Shown here in pieces: positions 37,764 through 46,947 of a DNA stretch of 64,000 nucleotides (position 1 is its first letter; every line of letters begins with the position of its first letter). The stretch is from NCBI GenBank assembly GCA_002452815.1, contig DKFM01000023.1:202698-266697 (forward strand), in the 5' to 3' direction. The stretch comes from Rhodobacteraceae bacterium UBA6796. GTDB taxonomy: Bacteria; Pseudomonadota; Alphaproteobacteria; Rhodobacterales; Rhodobacteraceae. The notes beneath the pieces were generated by a model, which was not told where the DNA came from, did not search any database, and was given only the letters and a program-made list of their open reading frames with translations. Both the position numbers and the translations under genes were made by a program.

Positions 37764-38181
37764 TCATGCAGGATCAGCAATATGTCCACTGTCAATTTCC
37801 ATCAGACAAACACGCCCCAATTGCACAAAATTTAATCGAAAATTTTGCCAAACGAATGCATTAAGCCCAATATTTACAAGGTTTTTGGGAATCCAAGCCT
37901 GCGCACGGCGCTTCAGACCTGAAACGAATCACATCCGCGTTCGTTTCAATTCCGTGCGATCCAAATGCCACATTGGTTCGCACCAACGATTCGGCCTTCG
38001 GTGCGAAATCAGCCCTTTCCCAAGTTTACATTGCGCCATTTTCGAACACATTTTTGCTTTTCATTGTTCATTTTGTATACAATATTGCGATCCATATGCA
38101 GCTTTGCATCCACAACTGGCGCCATATCCATCTCGCCGCCCTAAGCAGGTCGGACAGACCTCCCCCTTGAAAGGACAGCGA
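37764..38181. promoter_or_regulatory. AT-rich divergent control region with a GntR-type palindrome
   Basis: This 418-bp gap is visibly more AT-rich than the genes around it. TTGTATACAA (38073-38082) is a perfect 10-bp palindrome with the TTGT..ACAA form that FCD-type GntR proteins bind. It overlaps a plausible promoter for the TRAP genes: TTGCTT at 38054, 16 bp, TATACA at 38076-38081. A GAAAGGA ribosome-binding site precedes the TRAP binding-protein ATG. No protein-coding frame in the region looks real. Confidence 0.6.
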
Positions 38182-39261
38182 ATGGACAGACGTAAATTCC
38201 TGGCAGCCGGCGCGACCCTGGCCGCCGTTCCGCTGGCCGCGCCTTCGGTGGCGCGGGCGCAAACCAGCTTCAACTGGAAGATGACCAATGCCTATGGCCC
38301 GGGATCGCCCTTCTACGTCGAAGGCCCGGGCAGCCCGACCGATTTTTGCAAGAAGGTCGAGGCGATGTCGGACGGCCGCCTGAAGATCCAGCATTTCGCC
38401 GCGGGCGAGCTGATCCCCGCGCTGGAAGGCTTCGATGCGGTGCGCTCGGGCGCGGTCGAGATGAACGCGGCCAATTCCTACTTCTGGGCCGGCAAGATCC
38501 CGGCGGCGCAGTATTTCACCACCGTGCCCTTCGGCCTGAACTTCCAAGGCATGAACGCCTGGCTCTACCACGGCGGCGGCATGGATCTGTGGGATGAACT
38601 TTATGCGCCCTTGGGGCTGAAGGCCCTGCCGATGGGCAACACCGGCGTGCAGATGACCGGCTGGTTCCGCAAGCCGATCGAAAGCGTAGCGGATTTCAAG
38701 GATCTGAAAATGCGCATCCCGGGCCTTGCGGGCAAGGTTTACGCCAAGCTTGGCGTCGATGTGAAACTGCTTCCGGGCGGCGAAATCTTCCCGGCGCTGG
38801 AACGCGGCGTGATCGACGCGGCCGAATTCGTCGGCCCCTATCAGGATCGTCGTCTGGGCCTGCAGAATGCCGCGAAATACTACTACACGACCGGCTGGCA
38901 CGAACCCTCGAACGTGACCGAGCTGCTGATCGGCAAGGCCGCGTGGGACAGCCTGCCCGCCGATCTGCAGGCGATCGTGTCGACCGCGGCAATGGCGTGC
39001 AATCTGGAAAGCCACACCTGGTGCGAGGCCAACAATGCCGCCGCGCTGAAGGATCTGGTGGAAAATTCGGGCGTGATCGCCAATGTCCTGCCCGATGAGG
39101 TCGTGGCCGAACTGCGCCGCGTCACCGAAGAGGTGCTGGCCGAAGGCGCGGCGGCCGATCCGGCGACCCAAAAGATCCACGATGCCTTCATGGCCTTCCG
39201 AGCCGAGCATCGCGACTGGGCGGCGGTTTCCGAGAAACCCTATCACAACCTGCCGGCGTAA
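38182..39261 (+). CDS. TRAP transporter substrate-binding protein, TakP-like
   Basis: A 359-aa DctP-type protein with a Tat signal (MDRRKFLAAGATLAAVPLA, cleaved after about residue 27, ARA). Several stretches recall TakP of Rhodobacter sphaeroides, a 2-oxoacid binder: AAGELIPALEGFDAV, KIPAAQYFTTVPFGL, NTGVQMTGWFRK (with the carboxylate-binding Arg) and LPGGEIFPALERG. The ligand is therefore probably a monocarboxylate such as a 2-oxoacid or relative. It starts the operon TRAP-P, -Q, -M, gamma-glutamyltransferase-family hydrolase, TSUP exporter. Confidence 0.9.
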   Translation: MDRRKFLAAGATLAAVPLAAPSVARAQTSFNWKMTNAYGPGSPFYVEGPGSPTDFCKKVEAMSDGRLKIQHFAAGELIPALEGFDAVRSGAVEMNAANSYFWAGKIPAAQYFTTVPFGLNFQGMNAWLYHGGGMDLWDELYAPLGLKALPMGNTGVQMTGWFRKPIESVADFKDLKMRIPGLAGKVYAKLGVDVKLLPGGEIFPALERGVIDAAEFVGPYQDRRLGLQNAAKYYYTTGWHEPSNVTELLIGKAAWDSLPADLQAIVSTAAMACNLESHTWCEANNAAALKDLVENSGVIANVLPDEVVAELRRVTEEVLAEGAAADPATQKIHDAFMAFRAEHRDWAAVSEKPYHNLPA

Positions 39262-39262
39262 G

Positions 39263-39796
39263 ATGACGACGGGTTTCCTGGATAAAATCGCGAACGGTGC
39301 TGCAAGCACCGTTCGTCACATCGGCCAGATCGCGGCGTGGAGCGGTCTGGCGCTGGTGCTGCTGGTCGCGCTGAATGTGCTGCTGCGCTATTTCTTCGCG
39401 CTCGGCTCGGTCGCGCTGCAAGAGGCGGAATGGCATCTGATGGCGGTGGGCGCGCTGTTTGGCATGGCCTACGGGCTCAATCAGGGCGGCGAGGTGCGCG
39501 TCGACATCTTCTATGCCCGGATGTCGCGCGGCAAACAGGCGGTTGTCGATGTGATCTCGCATGCCGCGCTTGGCGTGATCGCGCTGATCATCGGCTGGCT
39601 GTCGATCGCCTATGTCCAAAGCAGCTATGCCATTGCCGAAGGCTCGCCCGATCCGGGGGGCCTGCCCTATCGCTATCTGCTCAAGGCCGCGATCCCGGCG
39701 GCCTTTGCCCTGCTTGCCCTGCAATCCCTTGCGATGACCACCGAAAGCCTGGCCCGCCTGCTGCGGCGGCTGCGGCGCGGGTCGCGATCAGAATGA
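39263..39796 (+). CDS. TRAP transporter small membrane subunit (DctQ-like)
   Basis: A 177-aa protein with four hydrophobic helices, ALQEAEWHLMAVGALFGMAYGLNQGGEVRVDIFYARMS being the DctQ core with its conserved acidic and Arg residues. The ATG is one base after the binding-protein stop. It bridges the binding protein and the large DctM subunit. Confidence 0.9.
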   Translation: MTTGFLDKIANGAASTVRHIGQIAAWSGLALVLLVALNVLLRYFFALGSVALQEAEWHLMAVGALFGMAYGLNQGGEVRVDIFYARMSRGKQAVVDVISHAALGVIALIIGWLSIAYVQSSYAIAEGSPDPGGLPYRYLLKAAIPAAFALLALQSLAMTTESLARLLRRLRRGSRSE

Positions 39797-39809
39797 ATGG
39801 CCCTGTCCG

Positions 39810-41135
39810 ATGCCTGTGAATGAAATCCTTGCCCTGTGTATGATCGGGGCCTTCTTCCTGCTGCTTCTGGGCGGTGTCCCGGTGGCGATTTGCCTTGGCG
39901 CGACCGGCCTTGTGTTCGGCTATGCCGGGTTCGGGCCGATGCTGTTTTCGCTGCTGCCCGCGCGGATCTATGGCGTCATCACCAATTACACGCTGCTGGC
40001 GCTGCCGCTGTTCATCTTCATGGGCATCATGCTGGAGCGATCAAAGATCGCCGAGAACCTGCTGGAGGTGATCGGCCTTGCCATGGGCGGCCTGCGCGGC
40101 GGCATGGCGCTGGCGATCATTCTGGTCGGCGTGCTGATGGGCGCGGCCTCTGGCGTGGTGGGCGCGACGGTGGTCACCGTCGGGCTGATCGCGCTTGGGC
40201 CGATCATCCGGCGCGGCTATGACACCGGGGTGGCCAGCGGCGTTATCTGTGCCTCGGGCACGCTGGGGCAGATCATCCCGCCCAGTCTGGTGCTGATCCT
40301 GCTGGGCGACATCATGGGCGAATCCGTGGGCACGCTGTTTGCCGCGGCACTGATCCCCGGGCTGATGCTGTCGGGGCTGTTCATCGGCTATGTGCTGCTG
40401 CTGGGCATCTTCAAACCCACCAGCGTCCCCGCAATCCCGCAGGACGAGCGCGCGCAATATACCCGCGGCGACATCGCGATGAAGCTGCTGCGCGTGGTGC
40501 TGCCGCCGATCGCGCTGATCGTGCTGGTATTGGGCTCGATCATCGGCGGCATCGCGGCCCCGACAGAGGCCGCCTCGATGGGCGCCTTCGGCAGTATCGT
40601 GCTGGCGGCCTTTTCCGGGCGGCTGAGCTGGCCGGTGCTGCGCGACACCGTGCGCGGCGCCTTCGTCACGAGCGCGATGGTGTTTCTGATCCTGATCTTC
40701 GCGCAGCCCTTCGGTCTGGCCTTCCGGGGTCTGGGCGGCGAGCGGCTGGTGCAGGATGCCTTTGCTGCGGTGCCCGGCGGGCTGAACGGGCAGATCGCCT
40801 TCCTGATGCTGCTGCTGTTCGTGCTGGGCTTCTTTCTGGAATGGATCGAGATTTCCTATATCGCCCTGCCGCTGTTCTTGCCGATTTTTCATGCGGCGGG
40901 CGCCGACATGGCGTGGATTTCGATCCTGGTCGCGGTAAACCTGCAGACCTCGTTCCTGACGCCGCCGTTTGGCTGGGCGCTGTTCTTCCTGAAAGGCGTG
41001 GCGCCGCCCTCGGTCAAGACCAGCGACATCTACCGCGGCGTCATCCCCTTCATCGGCCTGCAGCTTCTGGCGCTGGCGCTGGTGTTCTTCTTCCCGCAGC
41101 TGGCGACCTGGCTGCCCAATGCAATCGGATGGTAA
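39810..41135 (+). CDS. TRAP transporter large permease (DctM-like)
   Basis: A 441-aa sodium-coupled permease. About twelve membrane segments plus re-entrant loops; typical DctM stretches are LLLGGVPVAICLGATGLVFG at the start, ASGVVGATVVTVGLIALGPIIRRGYDTGVASG and GTLGQIIPPSLVLILLGDIMGESVG. It sits 3 nt before the hydrolase gene. Confidence 0.92.
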   Translation: MPVNEILALCMIGAFFLLLLGGVPVAICLGATGLVFGYAGFGPMLFSLLPARIYGVITNYTLLALPLFIFMGIMLERSKIAENLLEVIGLAMGGLRGGMALAIILVGVLMGAASGVVGATVVTVGLIALGPIIRRGYDTGVASGVICASGTLGQIIPPSLVLILLGDIMGESVGTLFAAALIPGLMLSGLFIGYVLLLGIFKPTSVPAIPQDERAQYTRGDIAMKLLRVVLPPIALIVLVLGSIIGGIAAPTEAASMGAFGSIVLAAFSGRLSWPVLRDTVRGAFVTSAMVFLILIFAQPFGLAFRGLGGERLVQDAFAAVPGGLNGQIAFLMLLLFVLGFFLEWIEISYIALPLFLPIFHAAGADMAWISILVAVNLQTSFLTPPFGWALFFLKGVAPPSVKTSDIYRGVIPFIGLQLLALALVFFFPQLATWLPNAIGW

Positions 41136-41138
41136 GAC

Positions 41139-42725
41139 ATGCTACATTCCGCACTTGGCTATAACGGCGCGATCACCGCGCCCCATCGGGCGGCGGCGCT
41201 GGCCGGGCGCGACATTCTGGCCGCAGGCGGCAGCGCGATCGAGGCGATGGTGGCCGCCGCCGCGACAATCGCGGTGACCTACCCGCATATGAACGGCATC
41301 GGTGGCGACGGGTTCTGGCTGATCCATCGCACCGGTCAGGCGCCGGTGGGGATTTTCGCGGGCGGCCACGCGGCGGCGCTGGCCACGCCCGGCTGGTATG
41401 CGGCGCAGGGGGTGCGCGATGCGATCCCCGCGCGCGGCGGTCTGGCCGCGCTGACGGTTCCGGGCACCATCGGCGGCTGGGAGGCGGCGCTCGATCTGAT
41501 CCCCGCCGCGCGGCGTCTGCCGCTGGCGCAACTGCTGGCCTCGGCCATCGGATATGCGCGCGACGGGATCGCAGTCACTGGCAATCAGGCGCGCACCACC
41601 GCCGAGAAGCTGGACGGTCTGCGCGATGTGCCGGGCTTTGCCGAGATCTTCCTGAACGACGGCGCCGCGCCCCAACCGGGCGACCGGATGCGGCAGCCCG
41701 CACTGGCCCGCACGCTGGAACGTCTGGCGACCGAGGGGCTGCGCAGCTATTACGAGGGCGAGATCGCGCAGATCCACGGCGATTTTCTGGCGACCCACGG
41801 CAGCCCGCTGCGCGCCGCCGATTTCGCCGCCTATCGCGCCCAGCTGGTCACGCCGCTGCAAGTCACGACCTCGCAAGGCACGCTCTATAACATGACCGCG
41901 CCGACGCAGGGCGTGGCCTCGCTGATAATTTTGGGGCTGTTCGACCGGCTGGGGGTGCAGACAGGCGAAGGGTTCGACCACATCCACGGGCTGATCGAGG
42001 CCACCAAGCAGGCCTTCCTTCTGCGCAATGCCGGGCTGGGCGATCCGGCAGCGATGGCTGAACCCGCGCAGAACTGGCTGGCGGATGACCGGCTGGACGC
42101 GATGGCCGCGCGGATCGACCGCACCCGCGCCCTGCCCTGGCCGTACGAGCCCAAACAGGGCGACACGATATGGATGGGCGCCGCCGACCGCGACGGCACC
42201 GTTGTCAGCTTCATTCAAAGCGTGTTCTGGGAATTCGGATCGGGCCTGACCTGCCCGCAGACCGGCGTCTTCTTCCAGAACCGCGGCGCGGGGTTTTCGC
42301 TGCAGCCCGGGCCGAACCAGCTGGCGCCCGGCAAGCGCCCGTTCCACACGCTCAACCCCGCGCTGGCGCATCTGCCCGACGGGCGGGTGCTGGCCTATGG
42401 CACGATGGGCGGCGAGGGCCAGCCGCAGACGCAATCGGCGATCTTCACCCGCTACGCGCAATTCGGGATGGATCTGCAGGCGGCCGTGACGGCGCCGCGC
42501 TGGCTGCTGGGCAAGACCTGGGGTGACAACACCACCTCGCTCAAGCTGGAATCCCGCTTCGATCCGACGCTGGTGGCGCAGTTGCAGGGCGCGGGCCATC
42601 AGGTCGAGATCCTGCCTGAATTTTCCGATCTTGTGGGCCACGCCGGCGGCGTTGTCCTGCATCCCACCGGGCTTTTCGAAGCCGCAACCGACCCCCGCGC
42701 CGATGGCGCCGCAGTGAGTTACTGA
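41139..42725 (+). CDS. Second gamma-glutamyltransferase-family Ntn hydrolase, cytosolic
   Basis: A 528-aa member of the same family as the 29616-31406 protein but clearly diverged and shorter. The self-cleavage and nucleophile threonine would be in GDTIWMGAADRDGTVVSF (about residue 345). The late glycine motif is GTMGGEGQPQTQ. No signal peptide, so it acts in the cytoplasm on an imported substrate. Being encoded between a TRAP importer and a TSUP exporter, it may hydrolyse an amide or gamma-glutamyl bond in a carboxylate brought in by that transporter. Exact specificity is open. Confidence 0.87.
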   Translation: MLHSALGYNGAITAPHRAAALAGRDILAAGGSAIEAMVAAAATIAVTYPHMNGIGGDGFWLIHRTGQAPVGIFAGGHAAALATPGWYAAQGVRDAIPARGGLAALTVPGTIGGWEAALDLIPAARRLPLAQLLASAIGYARDGIAVTGNQARTTAEKLDGLRDVPGFAEIFLNDGAAPQPGDRMRQPALARTLERLATEGLRSYYEGEIAQIHGDFLATHGSPLRAADFAAYRAQLVTPLQVTTSQGTLYNMTAPTQGVASLIILGLFDRLGVQTGEGFDHIHGLIEATKQAFLLRNAGLGDPAAMAEPAQNWLADDRLDAMAARIDRTRALPWPYEPKQGDTIWMGAADRDGTVVSFIQSVFWEFGSGLTCPQTGVFFQNRGAGFSLQPGPNQLAPGKRPFHTLNPALAHLPDGRVLAYGTMGGEGQPQTQSAIFTRYAQFGMDLQAAVTAPRWLLGKTWGDNTTSLKLESRFDPTLVAQLQGAGHQVEILPEFSDLVGHAGGVVLHPTGLFEAATDPRADGAAVSY

Positions 42726-42727
42726 CC

Positions 42728-43555
42728 ATGACCGACCTATCACTTCTGCAACTGGCGATGATCCTTGGCGGCGTCGCGGCCACCGCAATTCTGGCGGGCA
42801 TTCTGGCCGGGCTGCTGGGGGTCGGCGGCGGCATCGTTCTGGTGCCGGTGCTGTTCTGGATCCTGTCGCTGACCCATTTCCCGCCGGAACTGTCGATGCA
42901 TATGGCCGTGGCCACCTCGCTTGCGACGATCATCTTCACATCGGTCTCCTCGGCGCGCGCGCATCACAAGCGCGGCTCGGTCGACCCGGCGCTGTTGCGG
43001 CTTTGGGCGCCGGGGATTGTGCTGGGCGCACTGAGCGGCGGGCTGGCCGCGAAATACATCGACGCAAGCGGCCTGAAGGCGATTTTCGGCACGCTGGCGC
43101 TGCTGGTGTCGATCAACATGGCCACGCCGAAGACGCTGGTGATCAGCGACCACCTGCCCCGCAGCCGCGCGGTCAACGGGGCGATTTCCTATGTGACCGG
43201 GCTGTTGTCGGCGCTGATGGGGATCGGCGGCGGCACGCTGTCGGTGCCGCTGCTGGCCGGGTTCTCGGTCGAGATCCGCCGCGCGGTGGGCACGGCCTCG
43301 GCCTTCGGCTTCATGATCGCGGTGCCCGCCGTGCTGGGCTTCATCTATTCGGGGCTGGGCGTGCCGAACCGCCCGCCGCTGTCGCTGGGCTATGTCAACC
43401 TGCTGGCCGCAGGCATCATCCTGCCCTTCACGGTGGGGTTCGCGCCGGTGGGTGCCGCGCTGGCGCACAGCCTGGATACGGTCTGGATCAAACGCGCCTT
43501 CGCGCTGTTTCTGATGATCACCGCGGTGCGCATGCTGATCTCGGCCTTCGGCTGA
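42728..43555 (+). CDS. TSUP (TauE/SafE) family anion exporter
   Basis: A 275-aa membrane protein with the duplicated TSUP pattern: AGLLGVGGGIVLVPVLF in the first half and SALMGIGGGTLSVPLLAGF in the second, in about eight helices. Members export sulfite, sulfoacetate or related organosulfur anions. It begins 2 nt after the hydrolase stop, so it shares its transcript and may expel an anionic by-product. It is convergent with the GntR gene; only three bases separate them. Confidence 0.88.
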   Translation: MTDLSLLQLAMILGGVAATAILAGILAGLLGVGGGIVLVPVLFWILSLTHFPPELSMHMAVATSLATIIFTSVSSARAHHKRGSVDPALLRLWAPGIVLGALSGGLAAKYIDASGLKAIFGTLALLVSINMATPKTLVISDHLPRSRAVNGAISYVTGLLSALMGIGGGTLSVPLLAGFSVEIRRAVGTASAFGFMIAVPAVLGFIYSGLGVPNRPPLSLGYVNLLAAGIILPFTVGFAPVGAALAHSLDTVWIKRAFALFLMITAVRMLISAFG

Positions 43556-43558
43556 TCC

Positions 43559-44227
43559 TTATCGCATCCGCGACAGAACCTCGCGCGCGGCACTCACAAG
43601 GTGCCGCCGCAACGCATTTTCGGCCCGCTTCGGGTCGCGGTCCAGCAGGGCCGAGACGATCGCCTCGTGTTCCTCGTTCGAGCGCGCCATCCGGGCATCG
43701 CTTTGCAGCTGCGATTTGCGGAACGGCGCCAGTTTCAGCCGCAGCGCATTGGCCAGTTCGATCAGGTCGCGGTTATGCGTCGCCTCGAAGATCCGCTGGT
43801 GAAAGACGCTGTTGGCGGCCTCGTAGGCGGCGATTTCGCCGCGCTGCGCCATCTGCGCCATCGCGCGGTGCAACTCCTCCAGCTCGCCACGTTCGCCAAT
43901 CGTCATCCGCTCGGCGGCGAAACGCCCGCATAGCGCCTCCATCTCGCCCATCGCCTCGAACATCTGCTCGATCCGGTCACGGGTGATATTGGCCACGACC
44001 ACGCCGCGAAACGGCGCCCGGTCGGCCAGCGACAGTGCCACCAGCCGGTGCAGCGCCTCGCGGATCGGGGTGCGCGACACGCCGAAGCGCTGCGTCAGGC
44101 TCTGCTCGTCCAGCTTGCTGCCTGCGGCCAGATCGCCCGCGATAATCTCGGCCTCCAGCTGCGCCGCGATCAGCGTGCTTTGCAACGGACGCGGGGACTG
44201 GGACGAGACTTCCTCGGGGGGCGACAT
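43559..44227 (-). CDS. GntR-family regulator, FCD subfamily
   Basis: A 222-aa regulator: winged helix at about residues 12-80 (KLDEQSLTQRFGVSRTPIREALHRLVAL), then an FCD ligand domain with DLIELANALRLKL. It lies downstream of the GNAT/racemase/importer genes on the same strand with a 96-bp gap that shows no clear promoter or palindrome, so it may be transcribed with them and control them. It does not closely resemble the other GntR protein at 36993. Confidence 0.88.
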   Translation of the reverse strand: MSPPEEVSSQSPRPLQSTLIAAQLEAEIIAGDLAAGSKLDEQSLTQRFGVSRTPIREALHRLVALSLADRAPFRGVVVANITRDRIEQMFEAMGEMEALCGRFAAERMTIGERGELEELHRAMAQMAQRGEIAAYEAANSVFHQRIFEATHNRDLIELANALRLKLAPFRKSQLQSDARMARSNEEHEAIVSALLDRDPKRAENALRRHLVSAAREVLSRMR

Positions 44228-44323
44228 GCGTCATCCTTCGACTGCAGGGCAAGGGTTGTGATGATGTTCTAGCCGACCGCCAGACGGGTTTCCAGCCCAA
44301 GCGCCCGGCGCCGATGCCCCCGT

Positions 44324-45040
44324 TCAGCCCAGCAGATAACTGTGGCGCGCACGGTCGAAGCCCACGATACCCTGCCCCGCCGCAAAGGCCGATTGCAGCG
44401 CGGCGCGCACCCGCAAACGCTCGGCCAGGGCCGTCTGCCGATCCTGGGCGAGCAGCGCGTCGATGTCGCGCGGGATTTGGAGCCACGCCTGCCCCGCGTC
44501 AGCCTGCGGGACGGCGGCGGCGCCCCGGGCGCGCGCCACGACCGCAGGGCTGTCCAGATGCCACACCGCCATCACCCGGTCCGAGGGCAAGCCCGCGTTG
44601 ATCCCGGGCATCGGGCCATAATAATCGACCAGATAGTCGTGGCAGACCGCACCCAGCACGCCGATGTTGAGCCCCGCGTTGATTGCGCGCAGCGGATCAT
44701 AGGTCCAGCGTACGGTGGTGATGCCGCGCGCCAGACACCAGTCGCGCTGAAACCATTTCATCCGCGCGCCCAGACCCAAACCCCGCGCATCCGGGTGAAT
44801 GCCCAGCCGGTGCGAATGCTGCAACCCGGGCGTGGCGGTCGGAAAGCCCAGCAGAAAGCCCAGCATCTCGGCCCCGCGAAACGCGCCCGCGACCAGCGCG
44901 CCTTCGGATTGCAGCGCCATCATAATGTCGGAATTGTCGGGTTTTTCACCCGCGCCCCAGACCTCGACCTGAAACGCCTCGGCCCGGGCCAGTTCGTCCA
45001 GCCCCGACAGTTCGCGCAAGATCACGCCATCGCCGCTCAT
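44324..45040 (-). CDS. GNAT acyltransferase of the COG3375 type
   Basis: A 238-aa GNAT protein. HSHRLGIHPDARGLGLGARMKWFQRDW (residues about 75-100) is the acetyl-CoA-binding motif with RGLGLG as the pyrophosphate loop; TVRWTYDPLRAINAGLNI and YYGPMPGINAGLPSDR are characteristic of the group found with N-acylamino acid racemases. In Geobacillus the neighbouring enzyme is an N-succinyltransferase acting on D-amino acids. Here its ATG overlaps by 4 nt the stop of the racemase gene, supporting the same pairing. Confidence 0.85.
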   Translation of the reverse strand: MSGDGVILRELSGLDELARAEAFQVEVWGAGEKPDNSDIMMALQSEGALVAGAFRGAEMLGFLLGFPTATPGLQHSHRLGIHPDARGLGLGARMKWFQRDWCLARGITTVRWTYDPLRAINAGLNIGVLGAVCHDYLVDYYGPMPGINAGLPSDRVMAVWHLDSPAVVARARGAAAVPQADAGQAWLQIPRDIDALLAQDRQTALAERLRVRAALQSAFAAGQGIVGFDRARHSYLLG

Positions 45041-46164
45041 GCGCCAAACTCCTCGGTGCTCAGCGTAACGGTGTTCAGGAAGTCCCAGTCCAGCGTCACC
45101 CCGATGCCCGCGCCATTGCCCGGCACCGGCATCAGGCCGCCCGCAGCCTCCAGCGGTTCGTTGATGATGTCGCGGTGGAAATAGCGGCTGGAGGACGAGG
45201 TATCGCCCGGCTTGGTGAAATTGGGCAACGTAGCGAGGTGGATATTATGCGCCCGCCCGATGCCGCTTTCCAGCATGCCGCCACACCAGACCGGGGCGCC
45301 GAAGGATTCGGACACGTCATGGATCGCGCGCGCCGCCGCATAGCCGCCGACCCGCCCGACCTTGATGTTGATGACCCGCGCCGCCTCGGCCGCCAGCGCC
45401 TTGCGGCAATCGGCGGGAGTGCGGATCGATTCATCCAGACAGATCGCAGTGCGGATCTGGCGCTGCACGATGGCGTGGTCGTGGATGTCGTCGACCGCCA
45501 GCGGCTGCTCGATATAATCCAGATCGAAATCGTCCATCGCGCGCAGCGTGGCCAGATCGGCCAGCCCGTAGGCGGTGTTGGCATCGACCGTCAGCTTGAT
45601 CTTCGGGAAATCCCGGCGCGCGGCGGCCAGCAAGTCCAGATCATGCCCCTGCGCGACCTTCAGCTTGATCCGCTTGTAGCCCGCCTGCTGCGCCACCGCG
45701 ATACGCGCCAGCGTCGCGCTGATCGGCGCAATTCCGATCGACACGCCGACCGGCACCGCATCGCGCACGCCGCCAAGCGCGGATTTCAGCGGCAGATCCA
45801 GCGCCTTGCACCACAGATCCCAGAACGCCATTTCGACCACGGCCTTGCTCATCCGGTGGCCGCGCCAGGGCGCCATCAGCGCGGTCAGCTCGGCCGGCGA
45901 GGCAAAGCGACGCCCGACGATCTGCGGCAGGATCAATTCGCGCAGGAAGGCCAGCGCGCCGGGGATCGTTTCCTCCAGATAATCGGGGAACGGGTCCATC
46001 ACCGCCTCGGCGTAACCTTCCAGCCCCTCACCGCGCAGGACCAGCAGAGGAAACACCTTGTCGGTCATCGTCTGGTTCGAGACGACGAAGGGGGTAATCA
46101 GCGGCAGGCTGACCACGCGCAGCTCGGCCCCGTCGATGCGCAGGCCTTCGAAAACAGATGCCAT
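45037..46164 (-). CDS. Enolase-superfamily N-acylamino acid racemase / OSB-synthase-like
   Basis: A 375-aa protein of the MLE subgroup. The two-lysine active site is visible: KLKV (first acid/base Lys about residue 165), metal ligands in VDANTAY, EQPL and LDESI, and the second lysine in NIKVGRVGG. MenC-like GGMLESGIGRAHN follows. Menaquinone genes are absent around it and the GNAT gene is attached, so N-succinylamino acid racemase activity is more likely than o-succinylbenzoate synthesis. It would interconvert N-succinyl-D- and L-amino acids in the cytoplasm. A matching desuccinylase is not in this cluster; an M20 deacylase lies about 22 kb away. Confidence 0.85.
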   Translation of the reverse strand: MASVFEGLRIDGAELRVVSLPLITPFVVSNQTMTDKVFPLLVLRGEGLEGYAEAVMDPFPDYLEETIPGALAFLRELILPQIVGRRFASPAELTALMAPWRGHRMSKAVVEMAFWDLWCKALDLPLKSALGGVRDAVPVGVSIGIAPISATLARIAVAQQAGYKRIKLKVAQGHDLDLLAAARRDFPKIKLTVDANTAYGLADLATLRAMDDFDLDYIEQPLAVDDIHDHAIVQRQIRTAICLDESIRTPADCRKALAAEAARVINIKVGRVGGYAAARAIHDVSESFGAPVWCGGMLESGIGRAHNIHLATLPNFTKPGDTSSSSRYFHRDIINEPLEAAGGLMPVPGNGAGIGVTLDWDFLNTVTLSTEEFGA

Positions 46165-46179
46165 TTTCCGGCTCCAGAG

Positions 46180-46947
46180 TTAGCGGATGTTCGAGATGAA
46201 GCGGGCGAATGCCTCGCTGTCGGGATGGTTGAACAGCTTGTCGGGCGTGCCCTGCTCGGCCACCCGGCCCTGATGCAGGAAGACGACCTCGGTCGAAACC
46301 TCGCGCGCGAAGGCCATCTCATGCGTGACGACGATCATCGTGCGGCCCTCGGCGGCCAGATCCTGCATCACCTTCAGCACCTCGCCCACCAGTTCGGGGT
46401 CCAGCGCCGAGGTCGGCTCGTCGAACAGGATGGCGTCGGGTTCCATCGCCAGCGCGCGCGCGATCGCCACGCGCTGCTGCTGGCCGCCCGACAGTTGCGC
46501 GGGATACATGTGCATGCGTTCGGCCAGACCGACACGGGCCAGCAGCGCCTCGGCCTGATCGCGCGCCTCGGCCTTGGGGCGGCGTTTGACCTGCACCGGG
46601 CCTTCCATCACGTTTTCCAGCACGGTGCGGTGGGTCCACAGGTTGAACTGCTGAAACACCATGCCAAGCCGCTGGCGCATCCGCTCGATCTGGCGCGGGT
46701 CGCCGGGGCGACCGTTGCGCACCACGATTTCCTCGCCATGCACCGACACCTGACCCGATGTCGGGATTTCCAGAAAGTTCAGACATCGCAGGAAAGTCGA
46801 CTTGCCCGAACCGGACGAGCCCAAGATCGAGATCACGTCGTGATTGCGCGAGTCCAGCGAAATTCCCTTGAGCACCTCGTGCGTGCCGAAACTCTTGTGG
46901 ATATTCTGCGCGCTGAGCACGACATCTTGCGAAGGTTGCGGCTGCAT
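46180..46947 (-). CDS. Polar amino-acid ABC importer ATPase
   Basis: A 255-aa HisP/GlnQ-type ATPase with Walker [16 protein letters not shown], the amino-acid-importer Q-loop [17 protein letters not shown], signature [15 protein letters not shown] and Walker [19 protein letters not shown]. The start at 46947 shares one base with the stop of the permease gene. An upstream in-frame extension overlaps that permease and is rejected. Confidence 0.93.
   Translation of the reverse strand: MQPQPSQDVVLSAQNIHKSFGTHEVLKGISLDSRNHDVISILGSSGSGKSTFLRCLNFLEIPTSGQVSVHGEEIVVRNGRPGDPRQIERMRQRLGMVFQQFNLWTHRTVLENVMEGPVQVKRRPKAEARDQAEALLARVGLAERMHMYPAQLSGGQQQRVAIARALAMEPDAILFDEPTSALDPELVGEVLKVMQDLAAEGRTMIVVTHEMAFAREVSTEVVFLHQGRVAEQGTPDKLFNHPDSEAFARFISNIR

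Noticed and set aside
37510-38181. Upstream extension of the TRAP binding-protein reading frame
   Set aside because: It runs through the GntR gene and the AT-rich control region, and the Tat signal with its ribosome-binding site clearly begins at 38182.
45037-46164. Menaquinone o-succinylbenzoate synthase
   Set aside because: No other men genes nearby, and a COG3375 GNAT gene is translationally coupled, which favours N-acylamino acid racemase.
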